53,233 nt of DNA from JAHJDR01 sp964609965 (GTDB lineage Bacteria; UBA10199; JADGCS01), in assembly GCA_964609965.1 (NCBI GenBank), contig CAZSTS010000015.1, forward strand, positions 1 to 53,233, in the 5' to 3' direction. The notes under the pieces are model-generated. The model saw only the letters and a program-made list of their open reading frames with translations, was not told the DNA's origin and ran no database searches. The position numbers were made by a program, and so were the translations under genes. Position 1 is the first letter of the stretch; each line of letters opens with the position of its first letter. Below are positions 33,484 through 40,419 of this stretch, in pieces.

Positions 33484-34503
33484 ATGTTCAAAAAAATTGA
33501 AAGAGATCTTCATAATCATCAATACACATGGCTCATCACTGGTGTAGCTGGTTTTATTGGTTCTCATCTTCTTGAATCTCTCCTCAAATATAAGCAAAAA
33601 GTGATTGGTCTTGATAACTACTTTAGTGGGTTTGAGGACAATCTCAAACAAGTTAAAGATATTGTGGGTACAGCTAATTGGAAGAACTTTACTTTTGTCG
33701 AAGAAGATGTTCGCAATAAAGAAGTTTGTTATCAGCTCACCAAAGGTGTGGATTTCGTTTTGCACCAAGCAGCTTTAGCATCTGTGCCTCGCTCGATAGA
33801 AGACCCTATTTTAACAAATGACATCAATGTTACTGGCTCTTTGAACGTTGCTAAAGCCTCTGTGGATAATGGTGTTAAACGACTTATTTATGCCTCAAGC
33901 AGTGCTGTTTATGGGCTTGATTCAGTTTCGGCAAAAAAAGAGGACGAGACTGGTGGTTTTCTTTCTCCTTATGCGGTTTCAAAATATCTTTTCGAACTTT
34001 ATGCAGAGAACTTTGCAAAAATTTATGGTTTCGAAAGTGTAGGGCTTCGCTATTTCAATATATTTGGTTCACGTCAGGATCCTGATGGTGCTTACGCAGC
34101 TGTTATTCCCAAGTGGATCTCTGCTATGCTCAATAACGACCCTGTCATTATTTATGGTGATGGAGAGAATACAAGAGATTATTGCCATGTAAAAAACGTT
34201 GTTCAGGCAAATATTTTAGCTGCTTTAGCTCCAAAGATTGAATCTTTGCATCAAACTTTTAATATTGGTTGCGGTTTACGGACAGATCTTAATCAACTGT
34301 TTAAGGCTTTAAAAAATATGCTCATCAGCCAATACCCACATCTTAAAGACTGTGCTCCTGTTTATGAGGCTCCGAGGCAGGGTGATATCGTACATTCTTT
34401 AGCCGACATTGCCAAGGCGCAGGTACACTTAAAATATACTCCAGAAGTGTTGACCAATGCGGGGTTAACCAAATCCATTGTTTGGTACAAAGAAAATGTA
34501 TAA
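33484..34503 (+). CDS. wbpP: UDP-N-acetylglucosamine 4-epimerase-like SDR (WbpP/TviC type)
   Basis: A 339-aa extended short-chain dehydrogenase. The NAD-binding motif is TWLITGVAGFIGSHLLESLL (GxxGxxG), followed by VIGLDNYFSG; the catalytic Ser is in YASSSAVYG and the Tyr-xxx-Lys pair in SPYAVSKYLFE. The N-terminus and the LDNYFSGFEDNLKQV segment closely resemble WbpP/TviC UDP-GlcNAc C4-epimerases, which supply UDP-GalNAc for O-antigen or capsule. ATG 33484 is chosen over 33454 because it fits family N-termini and the earlier start lies in a repeat array. It overlaps a Wzi-family gene by 8 bp, consistent with capsule or surface polysaccharide synthesis. Exact sugar specificity is inferred. Confidence 0.88.
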   Translation: MFKKIERDLHNHQYTWLITGVAGFIGSHLLESLLKYKQKVIGLDNYFSGFEDNLKQVKDIVGTANWKNFTFVEEDVRNKEVCYQLTKGVDFVLHQAALASVPRSIEDPILTNDINVTGSLNVAKASVDNGVKRLIYASSSAVYGLDSVSAKKEDETGGFLSPYAVSKYLFELYAENFAKIYGFESVGLRYFNIFGSRQDPDGAYAAVIPKWISAMLNNDPVIIYGDGENTRDYCHVKNVVQANILAALAPKIESLHQTFNIGCGLRTDLNQLFKALKNMLISQYPHLKDCAPVYEAPRQGDIVHSLADIAKAQVHLKYTPEVLTNAGLTKSIVWYKENV

Positions 34504-36106
34504 AAAGTTTTTCTTTATCTTTGTTTTATTTATTTCACTTATTCACATTAATATTGTTGATGCACGAATCATGACATCTGAATGGGATTTGCGGGCAGAT
34601 TATGAAAGGCTTGTGAGTTGTGGCGTTCTCTCTACTCCTTTTTATGGGCAAAGATTATGGACAGCTGGGGCTATTGCAAAAGAATTGCAAGGCATTAAGA
34701 CTGAAGATTTTCCAGAATATTGCAGCCTTGAAGAAATCCAAGAAACTTTATCTCGTTTTGAAGAATTTATTAAGAAACAAGATTACATCATCCAAAAAGC
34801 TAAGGGCTCCAAGCCTTATTTAGGTCTAGTAGAAAGTTTGAGCTCATCTTATTTCTTTCTTTCGGGAGGAAGCAGCCCATACCCTAATAATAATCGTGGT
34901 CAAATTGATGCTGTCATAAATACTTTTAGAGAAAATACAGCTGGTAAGGTTCGAGGAACAGGCCATACATTAGCTTTCAGTAGTGAACATGAATTTGCGT
35001 GGAAGGGGCAGCGGTTGTTTTTGATGCCCCGTTTTTCATTCACGTTTAATAATCAATTATCAGCTCATCGAGAGACTTTGGCCACAGTACAACAGGGTTA
35101 TTTTCTTTTTGATTTTTGGAAATTAAACGCTGTGCTTGGGAGGGCCCCTGTTATTTGGGATCAGGGAGAGTATGGCGGGTTTCTTTTTTCGGAAAACGCG
35201 AGACCACTTGATCACATTCAAATTACAAATGCCCAGTTGTTTCGATTGCCTTGGGTTTTTAAGTATTTGGGAAAATGGAAACTCAGTGTTATTTTTGGAA
35301 ACCTAGGCCCCGAAGAATTTTTCTCTTGGGGTTATTTCTCTGGCATGTCCATCGGTCTAAAACCCACAAAGAATTTAGAATTTAATGTATCTCATATCAT
35401 GCAATATGGAGGAGAGGGCAGTCCGTCCATGTCTGTAGGCAACTGGTTCCAGGAGTTTTTTGGTTTTATACCCATGATAAGTCAGAGTGCCATAAACAGT
35501 TCTAATAAAATATCGGCCATACATATGCGTTATTCGTTTTCAAGATTAATGGGAATGCAGCTGTATTTTGATTATGCCATGGATGATAGTAATTCTGGCA
35601 GTGCTAGGGCTTATAAAAAACATTTCTTGCACAACAGCTCCTATCAAGGAGGGATCTATTTCCCGAGATTTCTTAATTCTTTTAGAGATACCTTACGTCT
35701 TGAATACACAACCACTTCACATATAGCCAACCGCCATGGCACTTTTGCAAATGGGTGGACAATCAATCAAAATATAATTGGAGATCCCCTTGGTTCAGAT
35801 GGGAACAGAGCCAAGATTAATTGGGGGCACCGATGGTCTGACAAAACAAGTAGTCGTCTAAATTTAATGTGGCAGGGCAGGGAAAGTAATGTTTATACGC
35901 TTAGTGCAGATAATCTAGATGTCATCATCACGACTGATGGGCCTGAGGAGGATCGGTTTACTTTTTATTGGGTTCAAAAAATAAACTGGAATCCTTGGCA
36001 GGTTGAATTAGGGGCAGGTTACGAATACATTCGCAATTATCAGTTTGTGGCAGGTAGTTCTCAATCTGTAGGGTTTATTTTAACAGGTGTAAAATATATA
36101 TTCTAA
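34496..36106 (+). CDS. Wzi-family capsule assembly outer-membrane protein
   Basis: A 536-aa outer-membrane protein with signal peptide (MYKKFFFIFVLFISLIHINI, ending near VDARIM). An N-terminal helical region is followed by many amphipathic beta strands (for example RLFLMPRFSFTFNNQLSA, LGRAPVIWDQGEYGG, FRDTLRLEYTTTSH), ending in a strand with a terminal aromatic residue (GVKYIF), the usual outer-membrane assembly signal. The RAPVIWDQGEYGG region and overall length match the Wzi capsule-assembly family, a beta-barrel lectin that helps hold capsule on the cell surface. The start at 34496 overlaps the epimerase stop codon, so the two are translated together. Confidence 0.8.
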   Translation: MYKKFFFIFVLFISLIHINIVDARIMTSEWDLRADYERLVSCGVLSTPFYGQRLWTAGAIAKELQGIKTEDFPEYCSLEEIQETLSRFEEFIKKQDYIIQKAKGSKPYLGLVESLSSSYFFLSGGSSPYPNNNRGQIDAVINTFRENTAGKVRGTGHTLAFSSEHEFAWKGQRLFLMPRFSFTFNNQLSAHRETLATVQQGYFLFDFWKLNAVLGRAPVIWDQGEYGGFLFSENARPLDHIQITNAQLFRLPWVFKYLGKWKLSVIFGNLGPEEFFSWGYFSGMSIGLKPTKNLEFNVSHIMQYGGEGSPSMSVGNWFQEFFGFIPMISQSAINSSNKISAIHMRYSFSRLMGMQLYFDYAMDDSNSGSARAYKKHFLHNSSYQGGIYFPRFLNSFRDTLRLEYTTTSHIANRHGTFANGWTINQNIIGDPLGSDGNRAKINWGHRWSDKTSSRLNLMWQGRESNVYTLSADNLDVIITTDGPEEDRFTFYWVQKINWNPWQVELGAGYEYIRNYQFVAGSSQSVGFILTGVKYIF

Positions 36107-36121
36107 GTTAACGGAAATAAT

Positions 36122-36242
36122 AAATCCCAAATAGCAAATCACAAATAATACACAAAATACAATTTACAATAACAAAACATTGGATTTTAGAATTTGAAAT
36201 TTGGAAATTATTTGTATTTTGGTGCTTGTTATTTGGAATTTT
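36122..36242. repeat. Opposed A-rich and T-rich period-7 arrays
   Basis: Eight heptads from AAATCCC to AACAAAA (36122-36177) face eight heptads from TTAGAAT to GAATTTT (36187-36242). The two arms are roughly reverse complements (CCCAAATAGCAAATC against GTGCTTGTTATTTGG), so the whole can fold back. It fills the gap between convergent genes. Confidence 0.8.
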
Positions 36243-36244
36243 CT

Positions 36245-37837
36245 TCACTCACGATATTCTCCAAAGACATCTCTTAAGACATTCGAAATTTCTCCAAGGC
36301 TTGCATAGTGTTTTACAGCTTCAACAATGGGGGGCATGAGGTTTGTGTTGTTTTCTGCGGCAGATTTTACAGCGTTGAGAGCGCTTTCTACTTGAGCTGT
36401 GTTCCTTGTTTCCAAAACTCTTTTAAGATTGTTGATTTGAGTCTTGCCAAGGGCTTCATCTACTCTGAGGAGTTTGTGGTTTGTGGAATCAGGAGAGACA
36501 AAATCATTAACACCAACAACAGTCATTTCTTTAGTTTCGATAGCTTTTTGAACTTGATAAGCTGCATTTTGGATTTCTTTTTGAATATAACCATTTTCAA
36601 TGGCCTTGACTGTGCCACCCATTCCATCAATCTTGTTAATGTATTCTAAGGCGAGGGTTTCGATTTTGTCAGTTAGATCTTCAACATAATAAGAGCCAGC
36701 TAAAGGATCTATGGCATCAGCAATGCCTGTTTCGTTCGCTAGTATTTGTTGTGTGCGCAAGGCTATCTTCACAGCGTCTTCAGTGGGTAGGGCTAAAGCT
36801 TCGTCTCGGCTATTTGTGTGTAGGCTTTGGGTGCCGCCCAAAACAGCGCTTAGAGCTTGGTAGGCGACACGAACAATATTGTTGTCAGCTTGTTGTGCTG
36901 TGAGTGTTGATCCAGCTGTTTGAGTGTGAAACCTGAGTTGGCAAGAACGGTCATTAGCCTTAAAACGTTCACGCATGATTCTTGCCCAAAGCCTACGGGC
37001 AGCCCGAAACTTTGCTGCTTCTTCAAAAAAATTATTATGGGCATTAAAAAAGAATGAAAGGCGAGGGGCAAAGGAATTCACATCGAGACCTGTGTCAATC
37101 GCTGCTTGAACGTAAGCTATGCCATTGGCTAAGGTAAAGGCGACTTCTTGAACAGCTGTGCTTCCTGCCTCACGAATATGGTATCCCGAAATCGAAATAG
37201 TATTCCAAAGGGAAACATGCTCACGGCAAAAGGCAAAGATGTCGGTGATGAGTCTCATTGAAGGTTGAATAGGGTAAATGTATGTGCCACGGGCTACGTA
37301 TTCTTTTAATATATCGTTTTGAATTGTGCCTTTGATTTTATCTGAGGAAATACCCTTTTTTTCAGCCGTGGCAATGTACATGGCCAGAAGGATTGCTGCT
37401 GTTGAGTTGATTGTCATCGAAGTCGAAACTGAAGAGAGATCAATCTCATCAAAAAGTATTTCCATGTCTGCCAATGAATCAATCGCAACTCCTGTTTTGC
37501 CAACCTCTCCAATACAGCGTGGGTCATGAGAATCTAATCCCATTTGTGTGGGGAGATCAAAGGCCACAGAAAGACCTGTGCCACCTGAGGCAATGAGTTT
37601 TTTGTAGCGTTTATTAGATTCCTCTGCAGTGCCAAAGCCCGAGTATTGTCTCATGGTCCAAAAACGGCCTCTGTACATTGTGGGTTGAACACCACGGGTA
37701 AAGGGAAACTGACCTGGTGTGCCTAATTCTTGTTCATACGCTTCAGGTTCTTTATCTTCTGGAAGACAAAAAGGGTCTACAGTGATATTTGAACTTGTGG
37801 TGAAGATATCTTTACGAGTTTTTTGTTTAGGCTTCAT
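36245..37837 (-). CDS. Methylmalonyl-CoA mutase large subunit (catalytic part only)
   Basis: A 530-aa acyl-CoA mutase large subunit, the TIM-barrel half that binds CoA ester, lacking the B12-binding domain. Visible markers: FPFTRGVQPTMYRGRFWTMR, RQYSGFGTAEESNKRYK, SVAFDLPTQMGLDSHDPR, SISGYHIREAGSTAVQE and GGTQSLHTNSRDEALALPT. It interconverts methylmalonyl-CoA and succinyl-CoA together with a separate cobalamin-binding subunit (archaeal-style split enzyme). The Tyr in RQYSGF favours methylmalonyl-CoA over isobutyryl-CoA as substrate. The B12 subunit, MeaB and epimerase are not in the window. The start is preceded by an octad array, and no Shine-Dalgarno is visible. Confidence 0.93.
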   Translation of the reverse strand: MKPKQKTRKDIFTTSSNITVDPFCLPEDKEPEAYEQELGTPGQFPFTRGVQPTMYRGRFWTMRQYSGFGTAEESNKRYKKLIASGGTGLSVAFDLPTQMGLDSHDPRCIGEVGKTGVAIDSLADMEILFDEIDLSSVSTSMTINSTAAILLAMYIATAEKKGISSDKIKGTIQNDILKEYVARGTYIYPIQPSMRLITDIFAFCREHVSLWNTISISGYHIREAGSTAVQEVAFTLANGIAYVQAAIDTGLDVNSFAPRLSFFFNAHNNFFEEAAKFRAARRLWARIMRERFKANDRSCQLRFHTQTAGSTLTAQQADNNIVRVAYQALSAVLGGTQSLHTNSRDEALALPTEDAVKIALRTQQILANETGIADAIDPLAGSYYVEDLTDKIETLALEYINKIDGMGGTVKAIENGYIQKEIQNAAYQVQKAIETKEMTVVGVNDFVSPDSTNHKLLRVDEALGKTQINNLKRVLETRNTAQVESALNAVKSAAENNTNLMPPIVEAVKHYASLGEISNVLRDVFGEYRE

Positions 37838-37843
37838 TTGTTT

Positions 37844-37916
37844 GGGCCCATGGGCCTCTGGACCTGTGGGCCTAAGTTAACATTGGTGCGTAGGTTCGTA
37901 GGAGCGTAGGTTCGTT
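37844..37916. repeat. Two period-8 arrays upstream of the mutase and over the ssb stop
   Basis: Four octads of GGGCCTCT type (37844-37875) and, after a short gap, four of GGTTCGTA type (37885-37916). The last octad runs into the TAA of the leftward ssb gene (complement of 37915-37917). Confidence 0.8.
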
Positions 37917-38346
37917 AAAAAGGAATATCATCGTCTGCATCAAAGGGTGGTGGACCAGAAGTTTGTGCAGCTGGTGTTGCTTGAGTAGCCCCTTGATTTT
38001 GCCCGGCGCCTTCACGTTTTCCTAAAAACTGTATTGTTTGTGCTATGGTTTCTGTAGTGTATTTTTTATTACCGTCTTTGTCCTCCCAAGAGCGGGTTTG
38101 CAAACGGCCTTCTACATAAATTGAGCGACCTTTTGATAAATAGTCTCGGCATAACTCAGCGAGTCTGCCCCAGACAACAATACGGTGCCATTCTGTTTTT
38201 TCTTCTTGGTTACCTGTTTGTTTGTCTTTCCATCTTTCTGTTGTGGCTAGGCTAAAATTCGCTACGGTTTGACCATTTGGTGTAGAACGTACATCAGGAT
38301 CTTGTCCGAGATTTCCTATTAGCATTACTTTATTAAGACTTGCCAT
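37915..38346 (-). CDS. ssb: Single-stranded DNA-binding protein
   Basis: A 143-aa SSB. The OB-fold starts MASLNKVMLIGNLGQDPDVR and contains the conserved TERWKDKQTG, EWHRIVVWGRLAELC and YVEGRLQTRSW segments. A Gln/Ala/Pro-rich linker (AGQNQGATQATPAAQ) leads to the acidic tip DADDDIPF, which recruits repair and replication proteins. It binds ssDNA as a tetramer. GGAGG lies nine bases before ATG, and a promoter is recognisable at 38381-38410. The upstream gene on the same strand is separated by a long nested palindrome. Confidence 0.97.
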   Translation of the reverse strand: MASLNKVMLIGNLGQDPDVRSTPNGQTVANFSLATTERWKDKQTGNQEEKTEWHRIVVWGRLAELCRDYLSKGRSIYVEGRLQTRSWEDKDGNKKYTTETIAQTIQFLGKREGAGQNQGATQATPAAQTSGPPPFDADDDIPF

Positions 38347-38380
38347 GTGTTGTTTCCTCCAGTTTGTTTAATTTTGTCGT

Positions 38381-38410
38381 GTTATATGTTAAATCTTTTA
38401 TAATCATCAA
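38381..38410 (-). promoter_or_regulatory. Sigma-70-like promoter for ssb
   Basis: On the minus strand TTGATG (38405-38410), an 18-nt spacer and TATAAC (38381-38386). Predicted start is about 28 nt before the ssb ATG. Confidence 0.5.
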
Positions 38411-38423
38411 ACATTAAATACCA

Positions 38424-38567
38424 GGAACCCAGGGTGGCGGCTGTTTCACAGGCCTTATACCCTGGGCTAATTTATTTCTGCCCCCTCAGGGCGCCTTTTG
38501 AATGCCCTGAAAGGGCTTAATAAAATAGCCCAGGGTTACATCGCCTAGCGAGGTTACCCTGGGAACC
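38424..38567. repeat. 144-bp nested palindrome
   Basis: Three nested stems: GGAACCCAGGGT (38424-38435) with ACCCTGGGAACC (38556-38567), mostly paired; ACCCTGGGCTA (38459-38469) with TAGCCCAGGGT (38526-38536), perfect; TCAGGGC (38486-38492) with GCCCTGA (38504-38510), perfect. This is a REP/MITE-like element of a type I recognise from other bacterial genomes, located between two same-strand genes where it could also stop or attenuate transcription. No RAYT-type transposase is present. Confidence 0.8.
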
Positions 38568-38573
38568 AAAATA

Positions 38574-39251
38574 TTAGGTTTTTCTTTTGGTTTTTTTTAC
38601 AAATTTTTTCAATTCTTTTTTAAGCTTGAGATCCTCTCTATTGAGCTTTTTATTCTTCTTAATCTGATTTTGGGCTTGTTTAAAAAAGTTTAAAGCTGTT
38701 TTATATTCTTTCTTCTTAAGGGCAATTTCCCCAATGAGTGTGATATTGTAGGGGTTATTTGGGGCAATTCTAATGGCTTTTTGAGCGTATTGGGAAGCTA
38801 AATCTAGGTCGCGTTTGATTTGGTTGCTAATCATGGGCATGGCAGGGGCTTTTAGGTACAGGTAGCCCAGGGCAACGTAGGCGCCGCCGTCGTCGTAACG
38901 CTTGTTCATTTGTATGACTTTATTAAAGTCTTTGATCATTTTTTGTAATTCTTTATTCACACTCGTGGCGCGTGTTTTGATTTCTAATCCTCGGTTTACT
39001 CCACGGTAATAATAGCAACCAACTGATCTTGGATTTTTTTTCAGACAATTATCAGCGTAAAAAACTCCTTCTCTAGCTAGTTTACCTATTTTTCTAAAGT
39101 CATTTGAAAGAAGGGCTTCGGCACTTTTTTGTTTGGCCAATTGAAGGAGCTCTGCCTCAGTGGTGAGAGGGCAGACTGTGGGGGATTTAGCGTGGGCTAC
39201 AGTGGCGAATAGAAAGCAGAGGAGTAAGAGTGTGGTTTGTATATGTTTCAT
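38574..39251 (-). CDS. Secreted TPR-type protein
   Basis: A 225-aa protein with a signal peptide (MKHIQTTLLLLCFLFATVAHA). The rest is alpha-helical with TPR-like units: GKLAREGVFYADNCLKKNPR, then VGCYYYRGVNRGLE, and NPYNITLIGEIALKKKEYKT with the consensus spacing of small and aromatic residues. The last 35 residues are very Lys-rich (KLNREDLKLKKELKKFVKK). Three to four repeats in a soluble periplasmic protein suggest a protein-protein adaptor; some TRAP-transporter-associated proteins look similar, but no TRAP gene is nearby. The start directly follows an octad array. Function unknown. Confidence 0.75.
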   Translation of the reverse strand: MKHIQTTLLLLCFLFATVAHAKSPTVCPLTTEAELLQLAKQKSAEALLSNDFRKIGKLAREGVFYADNCLKKNPRSVGCYYYRGVNRGLEIKTRATSVNKELQKMIKDFNKVIQMNKRYDDGGAYVALGYLYLKAPAMPMISNQIKRDLDLASQYAQKAIRIAPNNPYNITLIGEIALKKKEYKTALNFFKQAQNQIKKNKKLNREDLKLKKELKKFVKKTKRKT

Positions 39252-39264
39252 GCTATAAGATATT

Positions 39265-39300
39265 GGGCCTATGGACCTAAGGGCCTATGGGCCTTGGGGG
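39265..39300. repeat. Period-8 degenerate array
   Basis: Four octads of GGGCCTAT type between the TPR gene start and the gloB stop. The unit is nearly identical to the one at 37844. Confidence 0.8.
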
Positions 39301-39303
39301 TAA

Positions 39304-40068
39304 TTAAAAAGCGTCTTTCAACCGTCTCAGGGCTGCGAAAACACTAACAGGAGAATTGAGTCCCGTAAACCCCTTTTGTTGCAGATTTTGAAGGATTTCT
39401 GAGCTTTCAGTGCGCAAGAAAGGGTTGTATGTTTTTTCTTCACCAATGGTTGAAGGTACAGTGGGTTTGTTTTGGGCCCGGCTCTTTTGTGATTCTTTTA
39501 ATTTATTCATCACATGAGGGTTTCTTGGTTCGACTGTGAGGGCAAATTCAAGGTTATTGACTGTGTATTCATGAGCGCAATAGACCTTTGTTTCGTCGGG
39601 AAGATCTTTAAGTTTTGATAAAGAAATAAACATTTCTTCTGAAGTGCCTTCAAAGACTCGACCACAACCCGAAACAAAGAGAGCGTCACCGCAAAATAGG
39701 GCTCCATGACCGTAGAGGGCAATGTGACCTTGTGTGTGGCCAGGGACTTCTATGACAGAAAAATTCAAGGTTCCAACTGTGATGTTATCCTTTTCAGCAA
39801 CTGCCTTCGCATCTGTTATTTGGTGGGCATCGTGTGTGCCTGCTAATACATCGATAGCGTATTTTTCTAAAATCATCTGATTACCGCCCACATGATCTCC
39901 GTGGTGGTGTGTGTTTATTATGGATGCTGGTTTAAGTTTTTTGTTTACCAGCTCAGCAATGACAGGGGCAGCTTCGGACGGATCAATGATAGCTGCTTGC
40001 TGTGTTTTGGGGCAGATAATGAGAAAAGCGTAATTATCGAATGAAATTGGAATTGTAGTTATTTTCAT
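39304..40068 (-). CDS. gloB: Hydroxyacylglutathione hydrolase (glyoxalase II)
   Basis: A 254-aa metallo-beta-lactamase-fold hydrolase. The metal motif THHHGDHVGGN is complete, with further ligands in VPGHTQGHIALYG and GDALFVSGCGRVFEG and the late His in YCAHEYTVNNLEFAL. The C-terminal HAGH domain (EPRNPHVMNKL ... NPFLRTES) identifies glyoxalase II, which splits S-lactoylglutathione to lactate and glutathione in the cytoplasm. Arg/Lys residues for glutathione binding are present near the C-terminus. ATG 40068 (MKITTIPISF) is preferred over 40083, which would add five residues. The GGGAA ribosome-binding region lies inside a long hairpin. It fits with the gshB gene at 5284. Confidence 0.92.
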   Translation of the reverse strand: MKITTIPISFDNYAFLIICPKTQQAAIIDPSEAAPVIAELVNKKLKPASIINTHHHGDHVGGNQMILEKYAIDVLAGTHDAHQITDAKAVAEKDNITVGTLNFSVIEVPGHTQGHIALYGHGALFCGDALFVSGCGRVFEGTSEEMFISLSKLKDLPDETKVYCAHEYTVNNLEFALTVEPRNPHVMNKLKESQKSRAQNKPTVPSTIGEEKTYNPFLRTESSEILQNLQQKGFTGLNSPVSVFAALRRLKDAF

Positions 40069-40075
40069 GATAAGA

Positions 40076-40160
40076 ATTCCCATTTGAGCTCATTTATTTT
40101 TCACTGGGCCCCCAGTCCTTCGGCCAGCCCCGGTTCAAATAAATAAGCCCAAATGGGAAT
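40076..40160 (-). promoter_or_regulatory. Long hairpin covering the gloB ribosome-binding site
   Basis: The arms 40076-40099 and 40137-40160 pair at 22 of 24 positions, ending in ATTCCCATTTG and CAAATGGGAAT. In the gloB mRNA the proximal arm contains the GGGAA that would serve as ribosome-binding site, 7 nt before ATG. It may be a palindromic repeat inserted here or a translational control element. Confidence 0.55.
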
Positions 40161-40203
40161 TAGTTAATAATTTACTAGGTTGCGTGTGACTTTGCCTGAT
40201 CAG

Positions 40204-40226
40204 CTCTCATTGTCAAGAAATGAGAG
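40204..40226. other. Perfect 8-bp hairpin CTCTCATT/AATGAGAG
   Basis: Arms 40204-40211 and 40219-40226 with a 7-nt loop, followed on the plus strand by ATTTT. It lies in the 351-bp gap between gloB and the orphan gene; possibly a weak terminator or operator. Confidence 0.4.
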
Positions 40227-40292
40227 ATTTTGAGGGTGTTTGTAACTACCGCTTTAAAACGATTCTGCAACCTGTTGAAATATAGTATGAAA

Positions 40293-40320
40293 TTTACAGC
40301 AATGACGCGGTGCATATAAA
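40293..40320 (+). promoter_or_regulatory. Sigma-70-like promoter for the 1006-aa orphan
   Basis: TTTACA (40293-40298), a 16-nt spacer and TATAAA (40315-40320). Predicted leader of about 93 nt to the ATG at 40420. Confidence 0.45.
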
Positions 40321-40419
40321 TATCAATGACCCTTAAATAGTAGGAAACATTTTGGGAGAGTTGACGATAATATCATTAGGTTTTATTGCATGTATCTTAT
40401 TTAACTTGGTGCTTAAATT

